Below the pieces are notes generated by a model. That model had not been told where the DNA came from. It was given only the letters and a program-made list of their open reading frames with translations, and did no database searches. From Rachicladosporium sp. CCFEE 5018 (Eukaryota > Ascomycota > Dothideomycetes > Cladosporiales > Cladosporiaceae), in the NCBI GenBank assembly GCA_002077045.2, contig KZ111144.1:779406-843405 (forward strand): a stretch of DNA of 64,000 nucleotides, written 5' to 3'. The position numbers and the translations under genes were made by a program. Position 1 is the first letter of the stretch, and each line of letters starts with the position of its first letter. Shown here in pieces: positions 19,929-31,043 of this stretch.

Positions 19929-21918
19929 TCATAATTTCTCCAGCAGCTTTGCCTGTCTCGCCAGAAAGCGGATTGAAGCCCTGTCCTCGAGCTTCGTGAC
20001 GGCGTACTTTGAACCATTCGTTGCAACGTCCTGGAGCTGCTTCAGTCTTCGCGAGGGAATCAGAGTGCCTCGCGCCTGCTGCTTGTCGGTCCCGAGCTGC
20101 GGTGCGTGGTGTTCAAGATGAGCATGATGACCGTAGCTGACTAGACTCTGCATTAAAAGTGCTTCGACAGCGCACCATGCGCGGCTGAAGTAGCTGTCGT
20201 CGACAAGACTGATCATGGTGTTGCATAATGTAACGACCAGTGGGAGGGCGCTGACACCGCGACCCTGTGCTCCGGGAACTTGATTGTTCTGGTCTATGGA
20301 TGCCACATCCTAGCGATCTTGGTCAGCCTTGTGATTAATTAACACGGAGTATATGAAATACCAGCCAGATGAAGACTCGGTCTCTGGTCAATTTTCTTGT
20401 TCTTGTTGTCTTGTCCTTGTTTCCGAGCAAGAGCTCCACTGCATCTACCATGCGGTTGTATTGCGTGTGGTCGTTGTCGTCGGGTTCGTTCAGCCGACCC
20501 ACTCTCCGCCCACGCCATTCGTACGAAAAGAACACAATGTACGGCCATGCCGGGAGTTGTCCTTCAGTTCTGTGTACTTCGGCCCTGAGGTGTTCACGTA
20601 ACCCGGCCATGTCGTCCACATTGCTCGGCTTCGGGAGCCGACCCAAAGACCTGAATGCCGAATAAGGTATGGATCTGAACTTGTCGAAGAGCTCTCGCTT
20701 CCGCAGATCTGTCTTCAGCTCAATGGTATATTGCACTCGCAAGTCATACAGTCGGGCGTCGCTATCAAAAGAAGAGGAAGTCTTCGCAAGTATCGGTCGG
20801 AACGCTAGCTGGAATATATCGCGATACTGCTTGCGGCGATGGGCTTCTGCAAGCTTGATAGCCACCTGTCTATCAGCCTCAGCTTCTTCATCTGGAAACC
20901 GCGAGTCCATCTCGTCGCGTAGACCGCGAGTGACGATGGCTGTGCACTTCGGGTCATCAGCCAACACCGCGTAGTCCAAAGCGGTATACCCGACCTCATC
21001 GTGCCGATCAAAACGCGACCTTAAGCTTCGCATCCTTCGGAGCCAACGGCAATGCTCTTCGGAAGGCTCCTTGCAGAGCGCGATTACTGGCGAGCATAGA
21101 TCTGAGTCAGTAGAATATTCCCATTGTAAGAGAGCTTGATCAGGTAATCCCGCTGCGAGCAGGGCGTACCCATGATAAAACCGAATCAGACCTCGCACAA
21201 GTGGGTCGGTCGATCGTGAAGCGGACTCAGCTGCAGCCCGTACGTATTGCAAAGCCTGTTCATGTTGGTGCAGAGCTGTGTAGCAAAGTGCGAGCCGGCC
21301 AAGTCCAAATATTCTCATAACGTTGGCCCGGAACGCATGCTTGCCCCTATCCCCGTAGCGCTCCAGTTGGTGTTGCAAGCTTTCGGCCAATTGCACTCGC
21401 CTTTCCAAGTCATCGATTGCTTCTTCGAGCAGTGGGTGCCTCCGCACGGGAGCGGTAGTAGCAATATGGTACTTCGTCATGCCGAGTTTACCTACTGCAC
21501 GACAGGCTTGGACCTTTGCACTTATGCTGAGATCAAGATCGTCATGCAAATCTGCTTGCTTCGATAATTGCTCCGCACCTTGCAGTGCTTCCAAGAGAAG
21601 GTCTCTGGCTTTGATGAAATCTATCTTCATGTAGATGTTTCCCAGTTCGCAGGTGATATCGACGTGGGTCAGGTTCTGGCCCTCTGTGTTTGCTGCGAGG
21701 GCTTGAACCAGGAGGCGCACGGCTTGCTGGTAATTACCTTTGCGCCGTTCGATGTGACCACGCCGAGTGTCAAGCGCAATGAGCTGTTCCTTGGAGATAA
21801 TTCGAGTCGCCGCGTCTGCCGCATCCAGGGCTCTGGACGCCTCCTCCCAGGCGGCGGTCTCAAAGTACCTGTCAGCGAGTGCAACGAAGTGATCGAAGGT
21901 CTGCGGATGCTCAGTCAT
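19929..21918 (-). CDS. TPR/ankyrin protein with C-terminal TIR-like domain (copy B)
   Basis: Exon 1 is 21918-20362 and exon 2 is 20309-19929. The 52-bp intron (GTATTT…GCTGACC…GCTAG) sits at the same phase-0 position as in copy A, and the product is again 645 residues. Identity to copy A is about 73% over the first 77 residues counted by eye, much lower than in the flanking thioesterase and PDE1 genes. All motifs are kept: TPR-like helices, DEVGYTALDYAVLA, YIVFFSYEWRGRR, IWLDVASIDQNN and SYFSRAWCAVEAL with Glu568. The equal length, shared intron and preserved motifs despite divergence indicate that both copies have been under selection. Its HET neighbour in this copy is interrupted, so the two genes need not depend on each other. 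Confidence 0.82.
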
Positions 21919-22793
21919 GGTCCGTAGGCCGTCAGATAGCCCTTCAAGATTAGTATTATGGCGACAGCACTTTGCCTAGGAGATTACAGGCACTCTAGAT
22001 GCTCTCAAGAGCTACATGCCGCATGTGCTCTGTCTGCAGGAGGTCACCTAAGCTGCAGCAGGTGTAGCTTCAGAGCCATCGAGTGCGCATCGCAACTCTC
22101 GATCTGCGCCATGCTAGGAGCACGCATCCCATCAGTATGGCGGATCTGGTCTGTTCTGTTCGAGTCATTGAGATGTCTCGAGCCTGAGCTACACGTAGGC
22201 ATGGTGTGAGGCGGATCGAAGGCCGATCATGAACTAGAAGTCGGGAAATGGCCAAGACTGCGCACTGACGCCCGTGCATAAGCTGCCGTCATTTCCAGCA
22301 AGCCGGAAGCTCGAGTCGAAACGGACCGACTGGGCCGTTACTTGCCGCGGTTCTAGAACGAAGTCAAGCGCGTGCCCTACCACGAGGCTGAGGAATACGG
22401 GTGTCCAGACGTCTCCTCACACGACCTCAAGTAGCAGTGGGAGCAACACGCTAACGATCTTCGCGATCACACTCATTGCATAGGTTATTCCGTACAACAC
22501 TGCACTGAGCCGAGCTTGCCTACCCGTCCCGTGCGCCTCCAGCACCCGACCTTGTCGAGTACCACAGCATCGACCACGCAAGCGGGGAAGCAAGTCGTAG
22601 CAGAGCACTCTACGACGAGCAAAGTGGTCATCACACCCAGTTTGACTGGCGGCAACTGGTCTCTCGAATAGTCCGGCACTACATCGTGATCAGCTTCGAC
22701 AATCGAACAAAGAACAGCACACAGCCGTTGACCCGTCCAAGACCGCACTTGCGGGTACATGCGCATCGCCGCGCCCAACAGCGCCCGCAACCC
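21919..22793. other. Divergent promoter region, TIR-like gene B / PDE1-B
   Basis: Diverged from copy A near the TIR-like gene and near-identical from about 22225 rightward. 22686-22793 is an in-frame upstream extension of the PDE frame, probably leader. Confidence 0.5.
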
Positions 22794-24716
22794 ATGAGCG
22801 ACGACGGTGATGGGCGAACTTCATCTGCGCCAGCTGTCGGAGGCGGGCCGGTGACCTCTCATATTCAAGGCCATGGAGCTGAACACACCACTCGAGAGCA
22901 CCGGAGTCGCAAGAGGAAGCCTGCACTACAAGTGATATGTCTCGGTGAGAGTGGAGGACCAAGCGAAGAGAATGTTACTGCATTCCTGGTGAGGAGTCTG
23001 GATACGGGATGGGCGAAGGGCGGGCTGTTGGCGTTGGACGCGGGGAGTCATCTGGCGCCTATTACGCGGATCATGGAGAGGGACTTCCCGCTCGCCAGGA
23101 GGAAAGTGCAGGATGAGAGTGTGGGCAATGGCTTTCAGACTCCTGGACTGAGTGGTAGCTTCTCGAGGACGTCGCTTTCGCCACAGCGACAGCGAATTCC
23201 GGATGGCTATCCCGAGGTCGACAGTGATGAGGAACTAAAGCCAGAGCCTACTATCATGAGCGATGGTCCTTTCGCTGGTCTCAAAGTGCCGCATGCCTCT
23301 GCCAGAGCGAACGCGTTGTACATCCTACAAGCCCACGTCTCCGCCTACCTCATTACGCACCCTCACATGGACCACATGGCCGGGTTCACGATCAACACCG
23401 CAGCCTTCCAAGCAACCTCCAAACCTAAGACTCTTGCAGCTTTGCCGAATACAGTAGACGCGATGAAACGGCACATTTTCAACGACATCATCTGGCCTAA
23501 TCTGACGGACGAAGACGGCGGCGTTGGCTTCGTTACCTTCCAGCGCCTCAAAGAAGGCGGCGACACCATGCTTGGCGAAGGAGAAGGACGAGGCTATATC
23601 GACGTCTGTGGCGGGCTTTGCGCGAAAGCGTTCAAGGTCAGCCATGGGACTTGCACGAAATGGCCACCCGCGCATCAGCATCGTGGCAGCATCACGAGTC
23701 TTTCAGACCCACATAGCGGTGCTATGCCACTCGATCAAGCGTCCGGTATCTTGATGTCGAGATCTCTGTCGATGACGCAGCACTCCCAAGTCTCCGCGCC
23801 AGGCACCCCAGGCCGGCAGCAAAGCTTCTACCAATCCCCTCGAATGACTGCACAAGACTCGACTTGTGTGGTCGACAGCACAGCCTACTTCCTGCGCGAC
23901 GCCGAGACCGCGAGAGAAATGCTCTTCTTCGGCGACGTAGAACCAGATAGCATCTCCCTCACGCCTCGTAACCACGTCGTGTGGGCCGAAGCCGCACGCA
24001 AGATTGCGTCAGGCTGTCTGACGGGTGTCTTCATCGAATGCTCATACGATGACAGTCAAGCTGACGCCTACCTCTTCGGACACTTGGCGCCGAGGCATCT
24101 GATCGCGGAGCTACAAGTCCTAGCGCAAATGACTAGGGAAGCGAAGTTCGCCCGCGCGACGGAACTGCAGAACGTGAAGAAGCGGAAACGCAGTGGACCT
24201 AATGGTGTTGAGACCGCCGCTCGACACGCGCTTGGAGGCGAGACCGAGCGAAAACGCAGTCGAAGCCTAGCGAGCAGAACGGTAGACGGCAACTACCGCC
24301 GCCGCAGCGAGCACGACAACGGCATGCATGATAGTGTCGCAGCCACCAGCCCACCGAGTCCAGTCGATCATACCGACGGACCAGGTAACGGCCACGACAC
24401 GCCTATGTCGCCGCTTTCGCATCCTCATCCTCAGCCTGCACCATACAGCAATGGACGCGATGCGCATCCGCACTTCGTGCCCAATGGGCTCTCACGCGCG
24501 TCTACCAGCTTGTCGGAGCCCGGGAGAGACGATTTACCGCTTGCTGGGCTTACGGTGATAGTTACGCATATCAAGGACACGTTTCGTGATGGGCCTCATG
24601 TGCGAGAGCTCGTACTGGCTGAGATCCTGGCGCACGAAGAATTCCTCAAAGAACGTGGCGAAGGGCTAGGGTGTGAGTTTGTGGTCGCAAGGAGTGGGGA
24701 GAGCTATTGGCTTTGA
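22794..24716 (+). CDS. PDE1: Low-affinity class II cAMP phosphodiesterase (copy B)
   Basis: A 640-residue paralogue of the protein at 9481-11403, with roughly a dozen substitutions. The metal-binding motif THPHMDHMAGF, FFGDVEPDSISL and VTHIKDTFRDGPH are unchanged. Differences cluster in the low-constraint N-terminus (GAEHTT for GTEHTP) and mid-region (TKWPPAH for TKGPPAH; DPHSGA for DLHGGA). No intron or disruption was seen, so it should be active. The start was chosen at MSDDGDG, conserved in both copies. A doubled PDE1 dose would be expected to lower cAMP, but expression is unknown. Confidence 0.9.
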   Translation: MSDDGDGRTSSAPAVGGGPVTSHIQGHGAEHTTREHRSRKRKPALQVICLGESGGPSEENVTAFLVRSLDTGWAKGGLLALDAGSHLAPITRIMERDFPLARRKVQDESVGNGFQTPGLSGSFSRTSLSPQRQRIPDGYPEVDSDEELKPEPTIMSDGPFAGLKVPHASARANALYILQAHVSAYLITHPHMDHMAGFTINTAAFQATSKPKTLAALPNTVDAMKRHIFNDIIWPNLTDEDGGVGFVTFQRLKEGGDTMLGEGEGRGYIDVCGGLCAKAFKVSHGTCTKWPPAHQHRGSITSLSDPHSGAMPLDQASGILMSRSLSMTQHSQVSAPGTPGRQQSFYQSPRMTAQDSTCVVDSTAYFLRDAETAREMLFFGDVEPDSISLTPRNHVVWAEAARKIASGCLTGVFIECSYDDSQADAYLFGHLAPRHLIAELQVLAQMTREAKFARATELQNVKKRKRSGPNGVETAARHALGGETERKRSRSLASRTVDGNYRRRSEHDNGMHDSVAATSPPSPVDHTDGPGNGHDTPMSPLSHPHPQPAPYSNGRDAHPHFVPNGLSRASTSLSEPGRDDLPLAGLTVIVTHIKDTFRDGPHVRELVLAEILAHEEFLKERGEGLGCEFVVARSGESYWL

Positions 24717-25458
24717 TCATTTATACCACGAGTCTGCGAGGCGTGATGGCGTTCTGCGTGAGACAGCATGGGTGTGACCATATGGCGGATCCTGGGGGTT
24801 GGAACGGGTCCGATGTGCACTGGCGTTGATCTGGGAATGCGGTCATGATTTACGAGGTTACTATGGTAGTGGTGTGGAGTTGAGTAAGTATATACGATGG
24901 GCAGGCTGAGTGACCCCCAAAGCAACTGTATCAGGCGTATGTGGAGTAGCAAGGCTCTTGTTCAGTTGCTTCATATTAAATCTTCGCTTTGTCTGAATTA
25001 TTGAAACGCGCTTCTGCTGCGATGAAGTTCATCAGCAAGATGATTTTAGTGCGCAGTGGCCAAAGAGAGGCATTCGTGAGCTTTCTACTAATTGCTCGTG
25101 GTAATAGCCTCCCACGTACGCAGTAGCAAGAGCTCCACGCCATGCAGCCAGGCTCACGAGATCAAGCTGAAGTTGCAGTTTGCGAACAATGGCGGATGGC
25201 GCAGCGGCTTGACCTGCTGGGATCTGGCTGGCCCCGCTGAATCGACTGCTCTACCTCGCGGTCTGGCGCAGCCGTTCGTCGTCTCGTGGTCCAAGCAGCG
25301 CCTTGACCCTGGAAGCTGGCGATGCCATCGAATCGCGCGGACGCGGCGTAGGTGGTCGTCATTCATCTCCCTCATCACGTCCGCCGTGCCCATCCCAGCA
25401 CCACATCCCCTCTTCAACCCCTTCAACACAATGTCTTCCCAGCCGCCCTTCTCTCGCT
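24717..25458. other. Intergenic, convergent ends of PDE1-B and UPF0303-B
   Basis: Near-identical to 11404-12143. Nothing recognisable beyond presumed 3' untranslated sequence. Confidence 0.5.
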
Positions 25459-26043
25459 CTAATCCTCTTTCTTCTTCTCCCCCTCCGCCCCCCCTCCAGC
25501 ACCACCCGCCCCCATCCCCTCAAGCATCTCCCCCACAACCTCCAAAATGACCCCATGGTCCAGCTCCTGCTTCAATCCACTAACAACCACCACCGCCACC
25601 ACGCCCTCCACGCCCCTCACCCTCACCGGCCATCCGCCCCCATGTATAGCGTACTCCCCCCTCTCCTCCGGCCCCAGCGCATGCTTCGCCGCAAACACCG
25701 CTTCATCCCCACCATATTTCAAATGCAGCGCATAAGTACTCACACCCCACCGCAGCACCGCTTTACGCTTCCGCGCGACCCAGGAATCGTTATCCGGCGT
25801 CGTGCCTGAATGCGTGACGGCGTGGAAGAGGAGGTGATTCCCTTGCGCGAGGGAGATGTTTATGCAGCAAGGATTCGGGAATTGCAGAAGTCGCTGACGG
25901 AGCAGGGAGCCGAGGGTCCAGGCTGTGGCGCTGGTGAAGGAGGGGAAAGTGAGGGTGCTGTCGAGGTGGAGGACTGATTCGAGGGTCGTGGGGGGTGGGG
26001 TTATGGGTGGGATTGTGGGGAGGGGGAGGGCGGGGGAGGCCAT
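25459..26043 (-). CDS. UPF0303 / YBR137W-like HbpS-domain protein (copy B)
   Basis: A 194-residue copy of the gene at 12144-12722, starting MASPALPLPTIPP. The conserved core (INISLAQGNHLLFHAVTHSG, DNDSWVARKRKAVLRWG, EYAIHGGGWPV, VSGLKQELDHG) is intact. It differs mainly by a few substitutions (LKYGGDEAVF for LKYAGDEGVF) and a longer glycine/alanine run near the C-terminus. Function is inferred only from the yeast relative and the HbpS-like fold. It lies between PDE1-B and the complete LAMMER kinase, transcribed in the same direction as the kinase. Confidence 0.8.
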   Translation of the reverse strand: MASPALPLPTIPPITPPPTTLESVLHLDSTLTFPSFTSATAWTLGSLLRQRLLQFPNPCCINISLAQGNHLLFHAVTHSGTTPDNDSWVARKRKAVLRWGVSTYALHLKYGGDEAVFAAKHALGPEERGEYAIHGGGWPVRVRGVEGVVAVVVVSGLKQELDHGVILEVVGEMLEGMGAGGAGGGAEGEKKKED

Positions 26044-26809
26044 TGTGTTGTAGCTGAGGCGGTGTGAATATGAGAGGAGTGAGATTGGAAGGAGGTGGGA
26101 TGGGAGATCGAGTAGAGGGAGTGAAGTGTAGAAAGCTGTCAGGAACCAGTGGATCGGTTTGTTACAGCTCTGTAGCTCATTGTAGCTGCAGCATTTACCC
26201 GGCTTTCAAGGCAATGCACCACCACTTCTGCTTCTCCAAAACTTTACGTGGGAGGCAATGCTTCCGTCAGCCAAGCTGCAATAGTAATCTGCCGTTCTAG
26301 TCTGCTTACAAGGGGCAGACTACGTCTTCTCCAGACATCGCGCTCACCAGCGGCCCGCATTGGGCTCCCAGTGTCCGAGTGTGTCTATCAAGGCGTGCGA
26401 AGGGTATCAAGTTTCCTGAGATACATGGAGACAGTGCGAGGACCACATAATCAGACTCAAAGCATGAGGTAGTAAACCACAAGAGCGCACGCTTCGTTGG
26501 GCGGAGTTGGACACCTTGTAGAGTCATGAACATGCTTTAATCCCCCACCAGTATGCTATGCTAACCCCCCCGATTGTAGTCCAGAAAATGCAAGAAGCCC
26601 TTGCCCCTTCCCAAGTAAATGGACAAATGTCGTCGTGTGCAGCCGCTCGGTGTCTGACCTTTCCAGCGCGCCAGTCGACATCATCAGCACCTCCCCAAAA
26701 CCCCCTCGTAGCGGCAGCGGTGACACCACGCACGCCTGATCATTCAGCCGACAACTTCGCTACCCCCTGAGACGCTGTGCGGTCCACTTGAACCCAGCTT
26801 CCAGTCTCA
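26044..26809. other. Intergenic, upstream of UPF0303-B and downstream of the kinase
   Basis: Counterpart of 12723-13495 with small indels. No gene was seen. Confidence 0.5.
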
Positions 26810-29755
26810 TCACCGCCTATACTCCCTCTCCCTCTCCCTCTCCGCCCCTCCCACCGCCTGCCCCCCATTCTCCCTCTCCCGATCCCTCATCCTCTCCCTC
26901 CCAATCCTCCCCGCCTCCGTCCCATCATCCTCAACCAACTCCCCAAACCAAGCATGCTTCAACGCCTCCCTCGCCGTAATCCGCTTCTTCGGATCATACA
27001 CGAAAATCTTCCCCAGAAGATCCAAAAACAGCTTGTTGAACGTCGTGGTCTGCGGGATGATGTCTTCCAGCCGCTTCATGGCGCGGACGAATTTTCGGGA
27101 TTGCCGTGGGGTGTCGGAGAAGGGGTACGCGAGGTGCGAGTTTTTGAAGTATTTGGCGGCGGAGTTGCGGTCGGAGCGTTTGTGGGATTTCAGGACTTCG
27201 CGGATGAGGGATTTATCGATCGGGTTGCCTGTTACTGCCTGTGTTGTGCTTGTCAGTGACGACTTTCGAATAGAAAGGAAGGGGAGGACATACCTCCATC
27301 ATCGCGAGATGCTCTCCGCAGTCGTGAGTCTGGAAAAGTGCATCTCCCGTCCAGCACTCAACTAAAATACAGCCGAGTGACCAGATGTCGATTGGGTGAC
27401 TCCAGCCTACTCTTGTATCAGCATATCAATCAGCAATCCACATATATGCTGGACGACTCACCAATACCCAGTATGATTTCCGGTGCGCGATAATGCCTCG
27501 TACTCACAACACTACTGTGATACTCATCATCAAACGTCGCACTCCCAAAATCAATCAGATTGATCTGCGGCTGCAGCAACACCCTCCTGAACTTTGCGCT
27601 CCTAGCCGTCAAAGTACTCGAGCTGGGTATATTGCGATTATACGTGAATGTTTGGTACGTATGATTGAGTAGCAGAATATTTTCCGGTTTGAGATCCGTG
27701 TGTATAAGGTTGAGGTCGTGGAGGAAGGCTATGGAGCCCAGTAGTTGTCGTGCAAATGCCTGGATATGTGAGCCGGGGAAGGGGACGAAGCCCCCGGATT
27801 TGAGGAAGTCGAAGACAGAGAGGCCAAGGAGCGGGGTGACTATGCAGATGTGGCCGCGCCAGTCGAAGCAGTCTCGCAATTGTATGCAGCGGTANNNNNN
27901 NNNNNNNNNNNNNNNNNNNNNNNNNNNNNNNNNNNNNNNNNNNNNNNNNNNNNNNNNNNNNNNNNNNNNNNNNNNNNNNNNNNNNNNNNNNNNNGGTGCG
28001 CGATAATGCCTCGTACTCACAACACTACTGTGATACTCATCATCAAACGTCGCACTCCCAAAATCAATCAGATTGATCTGCGGCTGCAGCAACACCCTCC
28101 TGAACTTTGCGCTCCTAGCCGTCAAAGTACTCGAGCTGGGTATATTGCGATTATACGTGAATGTTTGGTACGTATGATTGAGTAGCAGAATATTTTCCGG
28201 TTTGAGATCCGTGTGTATAAGGTTGAGGTCGTGGAGGAAGGCTATGGAGCCCAGTAGTTGTCGTGCAAATGCCTGGATATGTGAGCCGGGGAAGGGGACG
28301 AAGCCCCCGGATTTGAGGAAGTCGAAGACAGAGAGGCCAAGGAGCGGGGTGACTATGCAGATGTGGCCGCGCCAGTCGAAGCAGTCTCGCAATTGTATGC
28401 AGCGGTAACGGTTGTGTTCGTCTGCTGCGCGGAGGGTCTGCAGTACGCGAAGTTCGATGCGTGAGGCGTCTCGGTACTGCATTGAAGTGAGTGGAAGTCA
28501 GGTGTAGGAAGGACAGCAACGCATACCTTCGGCACCGCTCGAATGATCTTGACAGCAACCTCTGATCTTCGCTCAGTGTCAAGCGCTTTGACTACCTTGC
28601 CGAATGTGCCCTGGCCAAGCAGGTTGATCAAGCTGTACTTATCGCCCAGCTTACTCCCCTCGTTGATGATGTAGTGCCCATCCTCGTCGTCGATCTTGTC
28701 GTTGTGCTTGTATCGCTGTTGTTCCTGTCAGCCTCGCAGTCACATGTATTGCCTTTATGATCACTCACATCACGGATTTGCGGCACCTGCACCTCCTTCT
28801 GCTTCCTCCCCTGCTTCGGCGGCGGTATGTACTCGCCATACTCCGCCAGATACCCTCGCGGCCCAGCCCTCTCAACCTCCTGCTTCTTACGCTCGTGCTC
28901 AGACGTCCTCGTAGTCCGCTTTCGCTTCTGTCCGACCTGCGCGCCATCAAGCCTGTTAGACTCACTGACCTGCGATCCAAGACTAGTAGGCGCAGTAGTG
29001 GCTTGCAGACTATCCGTAGAATGTCCATTGGAGTACGAGTACGGTGTTCGTGTCTCGCTGTAGGTTGGTACATCAGCTGTACTGCCATTCACTTTTCTTC
29101 GCTTGCCGGCGTGTTGTGCTGGTGCTGCAGCTGCGCCGTCGGTAGCAGGTGGATGTGGTTGTTGCGCCGAAGTTGCTGCAGGCGCCGGACTGTCATCATC
29201 GTGTATAGTGATGATCTCCTTCGGGGGATGCCCGCCAAAGAACTCAACCCAATCCACGTCGTCATTGTGTCTCCTCTTCCTCCCTCTCTCAGCACTGTGC
29301 TCCTCTGGCTCCAACTCTCGTTTCCGATCTTGCGGCATCTCATAGACTACCGGCTGCTGCTGTTGCGGTGGTGGTCTCGAGATCACAGCAGGGTCCGGCA
29401 AGTGCCTCTGGTGTTGACTTGTCCTACTGACAGTCCTCCTCAAGTCCTCACTACTCACAGCCTGCGCCACCGTATTCCCGTACGTATACTCTCCCCTTCC
29501 ACTCGACTGCCTCGCCCCGGATTGAACACTACTCGGCGCTCTCGCAGCCGCGTACGGCTGTCCACCAGCCAAGTTGGAGGGGGGCCGTGCAGGCAAGTTG
29601 TGGTAAGTATAGCTATTGCTCAAGTTCGAAGAGGGTCGTGGTGGTGGAAGTAGCCGTTGTGAAGGGCTGACGTACTGGTGGCTGCCAGCTAAGGCGTAAG
29701 AAGAGGAGTGAGGTCCCGGCGCATGTGTCTGCGTGAGTGTCTGGGGCGTGGACAT
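26810..29755 (-). CDS. KNS1: LAMMER (CLK/KNS1-type) dual-specificity kinase, split by an assembly gap
   Basis: Regulatory kinase of the LAMMER family. Exons on the minus strand are 29755-28769, 28724-28527, 28476-27995 continuing at 27481-27462 once the duplicated 413 bp is counted only once, 27406-27294 and 27238-26810. Introns are 44, 50, 55 and 55 bp. The deduced length is 742 residues. Residues 1-329 are low-complexity (Ser, Pro, Gln, basic KRRR-type clusters). The kinase domain shows LLGQGTFGKVVKA, catalytic HTDLKPENILL, LIDFGSATF, STRHYRAPEIIL and the family signature EHLAMME followed by FVYDPKKRITAREALKHAWF. As deposited, the gap and repeated 413 bp would break a naive gene model. The C-terminal arginine/glutamate repeats vary between copies A and B. 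Confidence 0.88.
27482..27894. repeat. 413-bp block, second occurrence (contig end)
   Basis: Identical to 14172-14584 and 27995-28407. It ends at the second gap at exactly the same base (…GCAGCGGTA) as the first contig. Confidence 0.85.
27895..27994. other. Assembly gap (100 N)
   Basis: Placeholder gap. The sequences on its two sides overlap by 413 bp, so the true gap is negative and the contigs should be merged. Confidence 0.97.
27995..28407. repeat. 413-bp block, third occurrence (contig start)
   Basis: Repeats 27482-27894 base for base, then continues into unique kinase sequence. It is an unmerged contig overlap, not a genomic repeat. Confidence 0.88.
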
Positions 29756-31043
29756 GTCTATTTCGACACGCTGTTCAGTGCATCACATTGGCTACCCTCG
29801 AGCTTGTGGGCTGAGGCTGTCAGGCTTCTCCGCGGTGCGGGAGGGGTCGGAGGAGGTGACGGTGTGGAGTTCTGGCTCGTGCAAGACGTCGTCGCGGTGG
29901 GAGGTTGTCGGCGGTGGAGACGGGTGGTGTCGTGTGGTGTTAGACGCCGGTGCACGCCGCAATGCTGCGCGGTGCTGTGCGTGCTGATTGTAGTACAATT
30001 GGGGTTGAATACTGGCAAGGGATGGACGTGTCGAGTGAGGCCGTAGTCGGTTGGTGAACGGGGCGGGCGAGTTGCAGAGATTCGTGTCTTGTGCCTTGAT
30101 GTCGGGTCCGATGCTCGCTCTACGCTCGGCTCAGACTCTGCAGCACCTCTCCACAACACACACAATCGAGATCAAGGTATGCTCAGGCAGCAGAAGTATG
30201 CAGAGTGTTCGTCACAATGGCATCGTACAATATTGACAGGCAAAGCATTGCCGGAGCAGGCATTACGAATCGTGTGTCTCGTTGCGATATCTCCCGCTGT
30301 CAAGCTGCTACGTCCGACCGCGCTCGTGCAGAGGATCATTGAATACGCATAGCCGCCCTGACATGCTTTCCGTGCAGTACATGCTGACATGGCCTTGTCC
30401 ACAAGTGAGCATTGGTTACTACCTTTGCTCGCGCCAGCACAGATATCTATCATATGCCTTCATGTCCTGTTCAATCCTGTGTTCAGCCTGAGACAAGCCA
30501 AGGTTACGAAACCGTGAAATGTACCGAAGCTCTGACCCTGGGTCCGCGCTTCAGCGTCACACCACACATCGCGGTTCGATGGTCAATGATGCCGTTGCCG
30601 ACAAAGACCGGCTGTACGTGTGATGGCATATCACTAAGAATGCCCGACGGTGAGAAACAGACAACGAATGATGTCGACTGGCATATGACTGCACGAGCGG
30701 TTGCTCGCTACCTTTCAGACCCAGGCATCATAGCAGTGCTCTCAGATGGTGTCCAAGTACCACGTAGGGTACTTACTTCCACAAGTGGTGCCGACTGACC
30801 GTCCAATACAGTCGAAGATTGAGCGCCTGTGAGGATTCAATGTATTGCAAGCCAATCGTACTCTCAGGGTATACACTCCATGCACCACCCCGATGCTCTG
30901 ATCGAGCGGCTATGAATGCTCAACACCCAATGCCTTGTACCCTGTGTCCATTGCCCGATGCCCAGTGCCGCCATGTCGCTATGCCGCCAAAGTCGCTCAC
31001 TCGTACAACCCTCGCTTGAACATTAGCCACTCTCACCGTCCCC
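29756..31043. other. Intergenic, kinase promoter and downstream of CSC1-like gene
   Basis: About 1.3 kb with no recognisable gene. Several short frames (e.g. 30412-30798) lack similarity or a coherent domain. No tRNA was seen. Confidence 0.5.

Larger units (their letters stand above)
15194..27894. repeat. Tandem segmental duplication, copy B
   Basis: Same gene order and strands as copy A (1618-14584): HET, thioesterase, TPR/TIR-like, PDE1, UPF0303, kinase. It lacks any LEU4 sequence on its left, which argues for a tandem duplication rather than an alternative haplotype of copy A. The right end is the 413-bp block at an assembly gap. Confidence 0.88.

Noticed and set aside
28757..29653. 298-codon open frame on the plus strand
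   Set aside because: Antisense to the low-complexity first exon of the LAMMER kinase; composition explains the open frame.
29756..31043. Possible genes or tRNAs upstream of the kinase (e.g. 30412-30798)
   Set aside because: No domain, no splice-consistent frame, and no cloverleaf found on inspection.
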